From: Psychromonas aquimarina ATCC BAA-1526
GTDB taxonomy: Bacteria > Pseudomonadota > Gammaproteobacteria > Enterobacterales > Psychromonadaceae
Assembly: GCF_000428725.1 (NCBI RefSeq)
Contig: NZ_AUAM01000040.1
Span: 1-41,048 of the forward strand
Reading direction: 5' to 3'
Length of the DNA: 41,048 nt
Under the pieces are notes generated by a model. That model had not been told where the DNA came from, did not search any database, and saw only the letters and a program-made list of their open reading frames with translations. The translations under genes and the position numbers were made by a program. Shown in pieces: positions 18,640 to 27,754 of the stretch (the stretch's first letter is position 1; each line of letters begins with the position of its first letter).

Positions 18640-19284
18640 TTATTTAATTTCAGTGATCATTTTATCCTTGGGAAAACGTACTTTCTGAGCTTTATCCAGG
18701 GTGTTGAAGTCATTTATATCACGCGAGCCGATCACGGCACTGACCACTGAAGTTAAGCCTTTTTCTTTTAAACCCAGCAGCTTATCCATTTCTTGTGGAT
18801 CAAAACCTTCGATGGGACAGCTGTCCAGGTCGAGCAGTGCACAGGTAGTAAGAAACTGTCCGAAGACAAGATATACCTGGCGCTTCAGCCACTCCTGTTT
18901 ATCTCTTTCCGACATGCTGCCGACGTAATTATCAAGCATCGCCAGGCGCCCTTCATTTACTTCAACATGACGGGTAGAAGCTGTCAGCTCTTCAATCTCC
19001 AGCAGATCTTCTCTGGCAAAGGCGGTTTTGGCACAAAAGACTAACAGATATGAACTGTCTTTATATTTTGCCTGGTTACTTTCCCAGGTGGTTTCGGCTA
19101 AACGTGCTTTTTCACTCTGGCTGCTGATTAAATACAGATGCCATGCCTGTGAATTAATAGAGGTTGGTGCCAGCCGCAGAGTCTCTAGTAAAAGGTTTAG
19201 TTTTTCCTGATCAACATCTTGACCGGCTTTAAATATTTTAGTGCTGTAGCGTTTTTGTAATGCTTGTTTTAGTTTTTCTAACAC
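18640..19284 (-). CDS. NAD(P)H-dependent nitroreductase (NfsB-like, FMN-binding)
   Basis: This is a two-electron reductase of the oxygen-insensitive nitroreductase family, which reduces nitro compounds, quinones or flavins with FMN. The FMN-binding RYSTKIFKAG appears at the N-terminus, then LRLAPTSINSQAWHLYLI, and PIEGFDPQEMDKLLGLKEKGLTSVV near the end, matching E. coli NfsB. I place the start at GTG 19284 (214 residues; NfsB 217), with AGGAG seven bases upstream. Extending to 19338 would run through the tolC terminator hairpin. It lies directly downstream of tolC with only that terminator between. Confidence 0.88.
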   Translation of the reverse strand: MLEKLKQALQKRYSTKIFKAGQDVDQEKLNLLLETLRLAPTSINSQAWHLYLISSQSEKARLAETTWESNQAKYKDSSYLLVFCAKTAFAREDLLEIEELTASTRHVEVNEGRLAMLDNYVGSMSERDKQEWLKRQVYLVFGQFLTTCALLDLDSCPIEGFDPQEMDKLLGLKEKGLTSVVSAVIGSRDINDFNTLDKAQKVRFPKDKMITEIK

Positions 19285-19298
19285 AGCTTTTCTCCTGT

Positions 19299-19325
19299 AA
19301 AAAAGGGAAGCACATTGCTTCCCTT
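19299..19325 (-). terminator. Terminator of tolC
   Basis: Read on the minus strand, AAGGGAAGC / GCTTCCCTT with a short loop ends in TTTTTT. The T-run ends three bases before the AGGAG ribosome binding site of the nitroreductase gene, so this may act as a partial terminator. Confidence 0.9.
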
Positions 19326-19350
19326 CTTGTAATAACAATCAAATTATTAT

Positions 19351-20679
19351 TTAGTTAGTGCTTTGCTGCTTTTCATCAATCAGAGTAGCGGAAACATCGC
19401 TGATATCCTGCTCAGATAATGTACCTGCAGAAAACTTAAGCTGCAGCATATTGATGGTGTAATCGTAACGGGCATTTGCCAGCTGATTTTCTGATGCGTA
19501 TAAATTACGTGTCGCATCTAAAACGTCAACAATAGTACGTGTACCCACTTCAAAACCAGCTTCCGTTGCTTCAAGTGCACTGCTTGAAGATTTTACTGTC
19601 TGCTCATAAGCGCGGATAGAACTGATTGATGCACGAACATTGTTATAACCACTGTTAATTTGTGCTTCAGTTGCCCGGAAAGTCTGTATTAAATCTTCGC
19701 TGGCCATTACATAGCTGTACTGTGCCTGTTTCACTTGAGAGGTAATTCTGCCGCCCGTATAGATAGGTACATTTAAGTTTAGGCCGACATTGCCGGAAGT
19801 GGCGTCAATATCGGTCATTATTGATTCATCATAATCCTGATTAGTGTAACCAACACCCGCAGTTAAATCTAAAGTCGGTTTATGTCCGGTTTCTGCTAAA
19901 TCGATCTGCATTTGGGCAACCTCTTTAGCAATACGCATACCGTGCAGATTAAGATTATGCTCCAGAGCTTTATTGCGCCAAAGTTTTACATCACCTTCGA
20001 TAGGTTGAGGTGCAAAGGTATCTTCATTTAAATAAGCAACATTGGAGATATCTTCGCCGGTTAATTCTCGCAGTGAGTAATATGAATTTGCCAGGTCATT
20101 TTCGGCCTTGATTTCATCTGCTGTTGTTCTATCAAATTCTGCCTGTGCTTCATGAACATCAGTAATGGCAATTAAACCTACTTCAAAGCGCTGCTTAGTC
20201 TGTTCAAGCTGACGGGCAATTGCACGTTTATTTGCTTTAACTGACTGCACCGCTTCATCTGCGCGTAACACATTAAAGTAAGCGGTAGCAGTTCTAAAGA
20301 TCAGATCCTGTGCCGCGTAGCCGTAGGCGGTTGCAAACTGTGTGGCTTGTTTTTCGGCAATATCTAACTGCTGCCAGTATGTACCGCTGTACAGCGACTG
20401 GGACAGAGACAGATCGGCACCATATTTTGTGTTAGTACCAGTATCATCACCATCAATGGTACGGCCTGCATTTAATCCGAAACCAATCTGCGGTAATAAA
20501 GCTGCATTGGCTTCTGATACTTTTTCTGCATACACATCATACTGTGCTTTGCTTTTTAGAATGGTGGGATCTTTAAGTTTGGCTACTTGATAAACCTGTA
20601 ATAAATTATCAGCATTAACAGAGTAACTGAAAGTCGATAATGCAATTAAAGTTGAGATAGAAATTCTTTTTAACGTCAT
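19351..20679 (-). CDS. tolC: Outer-membrane efflux channel TolC
   Basis: TolC is the trimeric outer-membrane exit duct for drug efflux pumps and type I secretion. The 442-residue precursor has a signal peptide ending SVNA (cleavage after about 23), giving mature DNLLQVYQVAKLKDPT as in E. coli. Two internally repeated outer-membrane efflux domains follow, with LSLSQSLYSGTYW and LNLNVPIYTGGRI as the matching strand segments and YFNVLRADEAVQSVKAN and VDVLDATRNLYASENQLANARYDY as helix segments. It is divergent from nudF, as in E. coli. Confidence 0.95.
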   Translation of the reverse strand: MTLKRISISTLIALSTFSYSVNADNLLQVYQVAKLKDPTILKSKAQYDVYAEKVSEANAALLPQIGFGLNAGRTIDGDDTGTNTKYGADLSLSQSLYSGTYWQQLDIAEKQATQFATAYGYAAQDLIFRTATAYFNVLRADEAVQSVKANKRAIARQLEQTKQRFEVGLIAITDVHEAQAEFDRTTADEIKAENDLANSYYSLRELTGEDISNVAYLNEDTFAPQPIEGDVKLWRNKALEHNLNLHGMRIAKEVAQMQIDLAETGHKPTLDLTAGVGYTNQDYDESIMTDIDATSGNVGLNLNVPIYTGGRITSQVKQAQYSYVMASEDLIQTFRATEAQINSGYNNVRASISSIRAYEQTVKSSSSALEATEAGFEVGTRTIVDVLDATRNLYASENQLANARYDYTINMLQLKFSAGTLSEQDISDVSATLIDEKQQSTN

Positions 20680-20797
20680 GGCAAAGCATCCTGTTGAGCA
20701 AAGCTAATAGTTGATAAAATTAGGAAAATAGAGTGTTCACTTAGTGTATTATAAAAAAATACTATTATGTAACTATTTTCAGGGGGATTGGAAAAAA

Positions 20798-21448
20798 ATG
20801 AACGAACATTCACTTTTAAGCTCGTCAGAGCAGATTAATTATGATCACAGCGATGTTGAAGTAGTAAAAAAAGAACCTTTATATAAAGGTTTTTTTGAAT
20901 GTAATAAATATACGCTAAGGCACAAACTGTTTGCCGGCGGCTGGAGTCCGGAAATTCAGCGTGAGTTTTTTGAACGCGGACATGCAGCCGCTGTTTTACC
21001 CTATGATGCCGAAACTGATACGGTTGTACTGGTTGAACAGTTTCGTTTCGGCGCCATGGGGGGGCAGCAGTCCCCCTGGCTGCTTGAATTAGTCGCCGGT
21101 ATTATTGAAGAGGGTGAAAAAGCTGCTGAGGTGGTTGAACGGGAAGCACTAGAAGAGGCGGGATTAACGGTGAAATCATGCCGCTTTATCCTTAATTTTC
21201 TAGTAAGCCCGGGCGGAACAACCGAGAAGATTGATCTGTTTATTGCTGATGTAGACAGTAGTGATGTCGGCGGCATTCATGGGCTGGCTGAAGAGGGAGA
21301 AGATATCCGTGTGCACGTTGTTCCAAGAGAGACTGCTTATCAGTGGGTAATCGACGGCAAAATCAATAATGCTGCGGCTGTTATCGCTCTGCAGTGGCTG
21401 GAGCTGAATAAAGATACCTGGCAGGTATCACATACTGACAATATCTAA
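20798..21448 (+). CDS. nudF: ADP-ribose diphosphatase (Nudix hydrolase)
   Basis: The enzyme splits ADP-ribose into AMP and ribose 5-phosphate, limiting toxic ADP-ribose. The complete Nudix box is visible: GIIEEGEKAAEVVE followed by REALEEAGL, fitting Gx5Ex7REUxEExGU. The upstream FERGHAAAVLPYD and VEQFRFGA blocks are typical of NudF. I chose ATG 20798 (216 residues; E. coli 209), which has GGGGGA ten bases upstream; an upstream GTG at 20744 is less likely. First gene of nudF-cpdA-yqiA-parE. Confidence 0.94.
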   Translation: MNEHSLLSSSEQINYDHSDVEVVKKEPLYKGFFECNKYTLRHKLFAGGWSPEIQREFFERGHAAAVLPYDAETDTVVLVEQFRFGAMGGQQSPWLLELVAGIIEEGEKAAEVVEREALEEAGLTVKSCRFILNFLVSPGGTTEKIDLFIADVDSSDVGGIHGLAEEGEDIRVHVVPRETAYQWVIDGKINNAAAVIALQWLELNKDTWQVSHTDNI

Positions 21449-21642
21449 CTGCACAGTTTTTATCGGCTTATTGAAAGACATGTTTATAAAGGTAAATGTG
21501 TCTTTACCGACATTTTTAGCTATTTGTTGGTAATCGAGGCCCGGCTAATGGTAAAATTGTGCACTTAACGGCTTATAAAAAAGCTGCTTAATTTATACTC
21601 AATAACAATACATTAACAAACGTTTGAAGCCACAAGAATGCT

Positions 21643-22470
21643 ATGAAGACAAAAGTCGCACAATTAAAAGCAAATAAGCAGGGCTGTTTAGAGCTTCTGC
21701 AGATAACCGATACCCATCTTTTTGCTGACAGGGACAAGGATCTGCTCGGCATAAAAACGGTGCAGAGTTATGAAGCTGTCGTTGAGCATGCCCGTCAGTA
21801 CTCGACTGACTGTCAGGCGGTTTTATCTACGGGAGATCTTTCTCAGGATCATTCCGCGCAGTCATATCTGGATTTTACTACAGAGATAAAAAAACTGGAT
21901 ATGCCCTGTTACTGGCTGCCGGGCAACCATGATATACAGACTGTGATGCTGCCGAGTTTATTAAAGCAGGGGCTGGCGCGGACAACACAAATCAGCAGTG
22001 AGTTCTGGCAGATTATTTTACTGGATTCGCAGGTGGAAGGTGTTCCCCATGGTTTTTTAAGTGACGCACAATTATGTTTCCTGGAAGAAGCATTAGCAGA
22101 GCATCCCTATAAACATACCCTGATTTGTATTCATCATCATATTTTACCCGTCGGCTCTGCCTGGCTGGATCAGCATATATTAAAAAATAATGAACAGTTT
22201 TTAGCCTTAATTAAACCTTTTAAAAATATACGTGCAGTTTTATCCGGGCATGTCCATCAGGCTGGTGATGTCACTCAGGACGGTGTGCGTTTTTTAACCA
22301 CCCCGTCAACCTGCGTACAGTTTAAACCCAATTCCGATGATTTTGCATTAGACTCGCGTGCTCCCGGCTACCGTTACTTAGGACTTCACAGAAACGGTGA
22401 GATTGAAACTAAAGTTGAGCGGATAGAGCAGGGTGCATTTACTGTTGATGAGGATGCAAAAGGTTATTAA
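21643..22470 (+). CDS. cpdA: 3',5'-cyclic-AMP phosphodiesterase
   Basis: CpdA hydrolyses cAMP and so tunes CRP-controlled genes. The 275-residue protein is a calcineurin-type metallophosphoesterase with all metal motifs: DTHLFAD, GDLSQD, GNHD, HHH and GHVHQ. Its TAA overlaps the ATG of yqiA (TAATG), which implies translational coupling. It is separated from nudF by 194 bp; E. coli has yqiB in that place, and I see no remnant of it here. Confidence 0.93.
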   Translation: MKTKVAQLKANKQGCLELLQITDTHLFADRDKDLLGIKTVQSYEAVVEHARQYSTDCQAVLSTGDLSQDHSAQSYLDFTTEIKKLDMPCYWLPGNHDIQTVMLPSLLKQGLARTTQISSEFWQIILLDSQVEGVPHGFLSDAQLCFLEEALAEHPYKHTLICIHHHILPVGSAWLDQHILKNNEQFLALIKPFKNIRAVLSGHVHQAGDVTQDGVRFLTTPSTCVQFKPNSDDFALDSRAPGYRYLGLHRNGEIETKVERIEQGAFTVDEDAKGY

Positions 22471-23042
22471 TGGCACAGGTATTATTGTCATTACACGGTT
22501 TTCATAGCTCTCCGGCCTCGTTAAAAGCGAAGCAGATGTCTTCCTACTTAAGTGAATTCTTTCCTGATATTCAATTTATCTGTCCGCAGCTGCCTTCTTT
22601 GCCGGAACAGATGTGGGCAATGGTTGAGTCTGTGTTTGCACAACACAAGAATGATCAGATTGCAGTAATGGGAAGTTCACTGGGCGGTTATTTAGCGGCA
22701 AAAGCCGCGCAGAAATATTCAGTGAAGACTGTACTGATAAACCCGGCTGTTTACCCATATCGTTTATTAGAGTCATATGCCGGCAGACAGGTGCACCCGT
22801 ATACGGGTGATGAATATCAGATTGATCAGAACTTTATGACTCAGCTAAAAGCTCTAGAAGTGCCGTTGTTAAGCAGACCGGAAAAATGCTGGGTTTTATT
22901 ACAAAAAGAAGACGAAGTTTTAGATTACCGTCAAGCCTTCAACAAATACAAGCAGTGTAAAATGAGTTGTGAAGAGGGAGGCGATCACAGCTTTGCTGGT
23001 TTTGAGCGTTATCTGCCGGATATTATTAAGTTCCTGTTTTAA
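22470..23042 (+). CDS. yqiA: YqiA-family alpha/beta-hydrolase (esterase)
   Basis: The 190-residue protein has the UPF0227/YqiA layout: an N-terminal LSLHGFHSSPASLKAKQM, the nucleophile elbow MGSSLGGYLAAK (Ser of GSSLGG), and a late His in GGDHSFAGFERY. E. coli YqiA hydrolyses acyl-CoA and short esters; its role in the cell is unclear. It starts on the cpdA stop codon and precedes parE by 130 bp, the same order as E. coli. Confidence 0.9.
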   Translation: MAQVLLSLHGFHSSPASLKAKQMSSYLSEFFPDIQFICPQLPSLPEQMWAMVESVFAQHKNDQIAVMGSSLGGYLAAKAAQKYSVKTVLINPAVYPYRLLESYAGRQVHPYTGDEYQIDQNFMTQLKALEVPLLSRPEKCWVLLQKEDEVLDYRQAFNKYKQCKMSCEEGGDHSFAGFERYLPDIIKFLF

Positions 23043-23172
23043 TTTTCATACTCGACACGGCAGTCAGTTATCTTCATTAACTCTTCAAACAGTTATTAGC
23101 TGTAAATATTCATTTTCTAACGCACCGCGTAAGATTTTATTCAATTATTGATTTTCCAAGATAGGTACAAGC

Positions 23173-25062
23173 ATGAGCGAGCAATACAATTCAGATTCCA
23201 TTGAGGTACTAAACGGGCTGGATCCTGTCCGTCACCGCCCGGGAATGTACACCGAAACCTCACGCCCCAATCATCTTGGTCAGGAAGTTATTGATAACAG
23301 TGTCGATGAAGCACTCGCTGGTCACGCAGCTTCGATTCAGGTCATATTACATGAGGACCAGTCACTAGAAGTGATTGATGACGGCCGCGGCATGCCGATA
23401 GATATTCACCCCGAAGAGGGAATCTCCGGGGTGGAGCTGATTTTCTGTAAACTGCATGCCGGCGGCAAGTTCTCCGGTAAAAACTATGAAATATCCGGTG
23501 GTCTGCACGGGGTAGGGATTTCGGTAGTTAATGCTTTATCAACACGTATTGATGTACATATCCGCCGTGATGCTAAAGTTTTTCATATTGCTTTTGAACA
23601 TGGTGAAAAAGTTCAGGAGCTGCATCAAGTTGATACCTGCGGTAAGCGTAATACCGGGACCAGCGTACATTTTCGCCCGGATCCCAAATACTTTGACAGC
23701 GCTAAATTTTCCATATCACGCCTGCTGCATCTGCTTAAAGCCAAAGCGGTGTTATGCCCGGGTTTAAGCATTAAGTTTAAAGATAAAGTTAATAAAAATA
23801 ACTATGAATGGTGCTATCAGGACGGTTTAAATGACTACCTGATTGAAGCTGTTTCAGAAAATGAGCTGCTGCCTGCCACTCCTTTTGTGGGGCAGTTTAC
23901 GGCAAATAGAGAAACTGCAGACTGGGCGGTTGTATGGCTGCCTGAAGGCGGCGATTCTATATCAGAGAGTTATGTTAATTTAATTCCAACGGCGCAGGGC
24001 GGCACGCATGTTAACGGCTTTAGACAAGGTTTATTGGATGCGATGCGCGAGTTCTGTGATATCCGCAATCTGCTGCCGCGCGGTATTAAATTAAGTCCGG
24101 AAGATATCTGGGATAAATGTGCTTATATCCTTTCAGTTAAAATCAAAGAGCCGCAGTTTGCCGGACAGACAAAAGAACGTTTATCTTCACGCCAGTGTGC
24201 TGCTTTTGTTTCCGGTGTTGTTAAAGATGCTTTTAGTTTATGGCTGAATGCTAATGTGAATGAAGCTGAGCTGCTTGCTGAATTCTGTATTAATAATGCC
24301 CAGACCCGTACCCGTAAAAGCAAAAAGGTAGCACGCAAGAAAATAACTCAGGGGCCGGCACTGCCGGGCAAATTAACCGACTGTTCTACCCAGGAACCGG
24401 AACGCGGCGAGCTTTTCCTAGTGGAAGGGGACTCGGCGGGAGGCTCGGCAAAACAAGCGCGGGATCGGGACTTTCAGGCAATTTTACCGCTTCGGGGTAA
24501 GATAAAAAATACCTGGGAGGATGAATCCGATGTTATTTTAAACTCTGATGAGATACATAATATTTCTGTAGCAATTGGTATTGACCCTGCCAGCTCGGAT
24601 TTGTCTGCTCTGCGTTACGGTAAAATCTGTATCCTTGCCGATGCCGACTCAGACGGTCTGCATATTGCGACCTTAGTCTGCGCACTGTTTGTACGCCATT
24701 TCCGGCACGTAGTTGATGCAGGGCATTTTTATGTCGCTATGCCGCCTTTATACCGTATTGATATCGGTAAAGAAGTTTTTTACGCCCTGGATGAAGATGA
24801 AAAAGAGGGGATTCTGGACCGTATCGAAGCAGAGAAAAAGCGCGGTAAAGTCAATGTGCAGCGTTTTAAAGGGCTGGGGGAAATGAATCCGGATCAGCTC
24901 CGAGAAACCACCATGGATCCTAATACCCGCCGCCTGGTGCAGTTAACTACCACTGATGCGGATAAAATGTTAGAAATGATGGATATGTTATTAGCCAAGA
25001 AACGTGCCGGTGATCGTAAAGTCTGGTTAGAAGATCGCGGTGATATGGCCTCGGTTGATTAA
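23173..25062 (+). CDS. parE: DNA topoisomerase IV subunit B
   Basis: ParE is the ATPase half of topoisomerase IV, which with ParC unlinks sister chromosomes. The 629-residue protein (E. coli 630) has the GHKL ATP site (EVIDNSVDEALAGHA, DDGRGMPIDIHP, GGLHGVGISVVNALS), the transducer lysine motif QFAGQTKERLSSR, and a TOPRIM domain with LVEGDSAGGSAKQARDR and DADSDGLHIATL. The latter is the ParE version of the GyrB motif, which favours ParE over GyrB. parC is not in the window. Confidence 0.98.
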   Translation: MSEQYNSDSIEVLNGLDPVRHRPGMYTETSRPNHLGQEVIDNSVDEALAGHAASIQVILHEDQSLEVIDDGRGMPIDIHPEEGISGVELIFCKLHAGGKFSGKNYEISGGLHGVGISVVNALSTRIDVHIRRDAKVFHIAFEHGEKVQELHQVDTCGKRNTGTSVHFRPDPKYFDSAKFSISRLLHLLKAKAVLCPGLSIKFKDKVNKNNYEWCYQDGLNDYLIEAVSENELLPATPFVGQFTANRETADWAVVWLPEGGDSISESYVNLIPTAQGGTHVNGFRQGLLDAMREFCDIRNLLPRGIKLSPEDIWDKCAYILSVKIKEPQFAGQTKERLSSRQCAAFVSGVVKDAFSLWLNANVNEAELLAEFCINNAQTRTRKSKKVARKKITQGPALPGKLTDCSTQEPERGELFLVEGDSAGGSAKQARDRDFQAILPLRGKIKNTWEDESDVILNSDEIHNISVAIGIDPASSDLSALRYGKICILADADSDGLHIATLVCALFVRHFRHVVDAGHFYVAMPPLYRIDIGKEVFYALDEDEKEGILDRIEAEKKRGKVNVQRFKGLGEMNPDQLRETTMDPNTRRLVQLTTTDADKMLEMMDMLLAKKRAGDRKVWLEDRGDMASVD

Positions 25063-25070
25063 TATAAACA

Positions 25071-25096
25071 AATAAGCCCGGATTTCCGGGCTTATT
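25071..25096. terminator. Bidirectional terminator between parE and the HD-GYP gene
   Basis: AATAAGCCCGG / CCGGGCTTATT with a short ATTT loop, placed between two convergent genes; T-rich flanks on both strands are short. Confidence 0.85.
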
Positions 25097-25098
25097 GC

Positions 25099-26358
25099 TT
25101 AACTTTCTTCCTGATGTTCAAAGTAATAATTTACCCGGGCCCGCGGATTCAGATATTCCTGAATATTTTCCGGCAGCCTTGCAGGAACAAGGACTTTTTC
25201 AATGGTTATCTCTTTTTCGCTTAATGAGATAATCGGCGCATCATTTTTAGGGATAGAGGGATCATAGATCATTACATTCGGCTGCAGAATATTTTCTTTG
25301 CTCACGCTCATTACCAGTGCCAGTTTTTCATTGGAAAGCTGCACGATACATCCCGGCGGGTAAATTCCTAATTCCTTGATTAACAAGCCTAACACTTCTT
25401 TATTAAGCTGCTTGCTTTTGTTCTTATAGAGGTAAGATAAAGCATGGTAGGGTGTACGGCTCGGGTGTTTATTGGTTGGATTACAAATATTATCATATTC
25501 ATTAGCTATGGTAACAATTTGTGTTAGCAGGCTGATCTGATCACCGCTTAATTTCTTCGGGTAGCCGCTGCCGTCCAGATACTCATGGTGCTGACTGACT
25601 ATTTCACTTACTGACTTAGGAAACCCTTGAATATTATTGATTTTGTCTAGAGCAAAGCGGACATGCATTTTATAATAATTATTCTCAGCCGGTGTTATCT
25701 GCGGTCTGTTGTGCAGAATCTGATTGGGAATTTTACTTTTTCCGAGGTCGTGGAATAAAGCGCCCAGCCCTAGATAGACTAACTCCTGCTCCGACAATGC
25801 TAATGCCTTGCCGAGGATCATGGACAAAATGGCAACATGAAATACATGGCTGTGGTACTTATCCCCCTCCTGGCCCTCTTCCATTAAATGCAGCATGGTA
25901 CTGTTGCTTTTATTGAGCTTAGCGGTAATACCGCTGACTAACTCCTTTGCATCAGTTAATGCCTGCGGAGCCTGGTGTTCCAGTTTTAAATTAATTGCAC
26001 GCACCGCGGACAGTGACTGTTTAAAATCATTTTCACATTTGCGTAGGTTTCTTAAGTAGGATTTCTGCTCTTCAACCTTGCGCTCTTTTTCCAGCCACAG
26101 TTCATTTAAATAGGTATTTTCTCCGTCATCAGCCTGTTCTTCATTCTTGATATCTTCTCTAGGGGGAAGCGGAGTGCTGTCACTTTTCTCGGGAATATAA
26201 ATAACAAAGCTGAAGTCTAATGACTGCAGTGCTTTGATCTGTTCCTGGTCTTGAATTTTGAAGCTGCTGAAAAGAAACGGATGGCCTCCCCAGGAACAGG
26301 GAAGCTGAATATACAAGCCGATAGTCAGTCTGTCGGTTGATAGTTTAATCTTGCTCAT
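25099..26358 (-). CDS. HD-GYP domain protein with N-terminal DUF3391, putative c-di-GMP phosphodiesterase
   Basis: The 419-residue protein starts with a DUF3391-like segment (about residues 4-60), followed by an acidic linker and a coiled coil (about 85-130). An HD-GYP domain lies at 150-350. His203-Asp204 in LFHDLGKSKIP and HHEYLDGSGYP (257-267) are the complete HD and GYP signatures, so it should hydrolyse c-di-GMP. There is no signal peptide or membrane helix and no receiver domain. GGAG lies upstream of the ATG. What signal it senses cannot be read from the sequence. Confidence 0.88.
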   Translation of the reverse strand: MSKIKLSTDRLTIGLYIQLPCSWGGHPFLFSSFKIQDQEQIKALQSLDFSFVIYIPEKSDSTPLPPREDIKNEEQADDGENTYLNELWLEKERKVEEQKSYLRNLRKCENDFKQSLSAVRAINLKLEHQAPQALTDAKELVSGITAKLNKSNSTMLHLMEEGQEGDKYHSHVFHVAILSMILGKALALSEQELVYLGLGALFHDLGKSKIPNQILHNRPQITPAENNYYKMHVRFALDKINNIQGFPKSVSEIVSQHHEYLDGSGYPKKLSGDQISLLTQIVTIANEYDNICNPTNKHPSRTPYHALSYLYKNKSKQLNKEVLGLLIKELGIYPPGCIVQLSNEKLALVMSVSKENILQPNVMIYDPSIPKNDAPIISLSEKEITIEKVLVPARLPENIQEYLNPRARVNYYFEHQEES

Positions 26359-26373
26359 TTAGTCTCCAACCAT

Positions 26374-26453
26374 GCTCGAATAATCCTCTTTAAGCTTAAA
26401 CTTAATTTATCGCATTGCGAGGTTTTGTTAAAAAAATAACAGGATATTCGAGC
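26374..26453. repeat. 80-bp segment bounded by near-perfect inverted repeats
   Basis: GCTCGAATAATCCT (26374-26387) and AGGATATTCGAGC (26441-26453) are inverse complements apart from one extra base. The segment fills most of the gap between tonB and the HD-GYP gene. On the minus strand it could fold as a large stem at the end of the tonB transcript or lie over the HD-GYP promoter. Confidence 0.6.
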
Positions 26454-26488
26454 CTGGTTCTTAGTGTTTAGCGGTCAGAAATCGGGCT

Positions 26489-27343
26489 TTATTTTAGCTC
26501 AAAGCGGAACGAAAAAAGTTGTTCTGTAGTAATTTTTTCTTCACCTTTATGAGCCGGCATAAACAGCTCTTTGCTGATAAATTCAAGCACTGCATTATCT
26601 AAAATAGGGTAACCGCTGGAGGTAATTATTTTAGGGTTTTTAGCTTTACCACTCATGGTTACGGTTAATTTTACAACTACTCTTCCCTGCTGATTACGCA
26701 GAACAGCACGATTCGGGTAGGTAGGTTTATTGCCGGAAACCACTATGGCCTCCTGTAATACTCCCTGCTTTTGTGACGAAGGAGCCGCTGCATTGTCCGC
26801 CGGTGAGGGTTTGAATACGCGTTTAGGCTTTTCCTGGTGCTTAATAATTTCACTGCTGGCCGGCGGCTGTGGTTTTGGCGCTTTCAGCGGTTTTTTCAGC
26901 TTTTTCGCAGGTGCTTTTCTGCTGACGGGAGCTGCCGGTAAATCAAGGTGGAAGTCTTTCTCATACTGTTCACTTTTTAATAAGGCATCACTCTCTGCGC
27001 TGGTCTCATGAATGCTCCTGCGCAGTTCCTGTCTGGCTATTTTTATCTGCGACTCATTTTGTGTATGGACAACCGGCGCAGGTACTGTTTTTTTCTCAGG
27101 CCGTGGAGCAGGTGTTTTTACAGGCTCCTGCTCTTTTTTAACCGGCTCTGGTTTGATTATTTCTGCCGGGGCTTGTTTTGCAGGTGTCTGTTGAATTTCT
27201 ACAAACTGAAGCTGCATTGACTGTTTTCCAGAGTTTAACTGGATCGGGGTAACAATAGTGGTCTGGGCGTTATAATAAAAAAACAGCCCGTAAAGCAGGA
27301 TGCTGAGTATAAAAAAAGGAAAATAATGGCTGATATATTTCAT
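26489..27343 (-). CDS. tonB: TonB energy-transducing protein
   Basis: TonB carries proton-motive energy from ExbB/ExbD to outer-membrane receptors. The 284-residue protein has an N-terminal membrane anchor (about residues 8-24), a long Pro/Lys/Glu-rich spacer (53-190) able to span the periplasm, and a C-terminal TonB domain (about 200-284) with PTYPNRAVLRNQQGRVVVKLTV and ITSSGYPILDNAVLEFI. It is the last gene of the riboswitch-led operon, six bases after exbD, so it is most likely dedicated to the corrinoid receptor at the start of that operon. Confidence 0.93.
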   Translation of the reverse strand: MKYISHYFPFFILSILLYGLFFYYNAQTTIVTPIQLNSGKQSMQLQFVEIQQTPAKQAPAEIIKPEPVKKEQEPVKTPAPRPEKKTVPAPVVHTQNESQIKIARQELRRSIHETSAESDALLKSEQYEKDFHLDLPAAPVSRKAPAKKLKKPLKAPKPQPPASSEIIKHQEKPKRVFKPSPADNAAAPSSQKQGVLQEAIVVSGNKPTYPNRAVLRNQQGRVVVKLTVTMSGKAKNPKIITSSGYPILDNAVLEFISKELFMPAHKGEEKITTEQLFSFRFELK

Positions 27344-27349
27344 GATGTT

Positions 27350-27754
27350 CTAATCGTCTTTTTCTGCTGCAAAAGTTACGTGTTCAAATCCGGTTGAACG
27401 CAGTTTGTTTAAAATGGATAAAGCGATACCTAAGTCGGCCTTCTGATCGCCGCGAATTAATATCGGTAATGTCTTTTTATGCTGCAGAGCAGTAACCTGC
27501 TCAAGAAAATCCGCCACTGATGAAAGCTGTTCATTAACAAAAACCTGGTTTTCAGCACTAATACTGATTGTCAGCATCTCCTTTGTCTGTAACTCACTGC
27601 TGCTCAACTGAGGCAGATCCACTTTGATGCTGCTCTGTACGGTCATTTTTAACATAACAAAAATGAAAAATATCAGCAGTAGAAAAATCACGTCAATCAG
27701 AGGCAGCAGTTCCACACGGGCCGGCTGCAGGAAGCGTCGTTTGTGCAGTTTCAT
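27350..27754 (-). CDS. exbD: Biopolymer transport protein ExbD
   Basis: The 134-residue protein has a short cytoplasmic end, one membrane helix (about residues 19-40) starting with ELLPLIDVIFLLLIFF, and a periplasmic domain. Asp21 in that helix is the proton-carrying aspartate of the family. Its ATG overlaps the exbB stop (ATGA), and tonB follows directly. Relatives in the TolR/MotB group are less likely given the neighbours. Confidence 0.94.
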   Translation of the reverse strand: MKLHKRRFLQPARVELLPLIDVIFLLLIFFIFVMLKMTVQSSIKVDLPQLSSSELQTKEMLTISISAENQVFVNEQLSSVADFLEQVTALQHKKTLPILIRGDQKADLGIALSILNKLRSTGFEHVTFAAEKDD

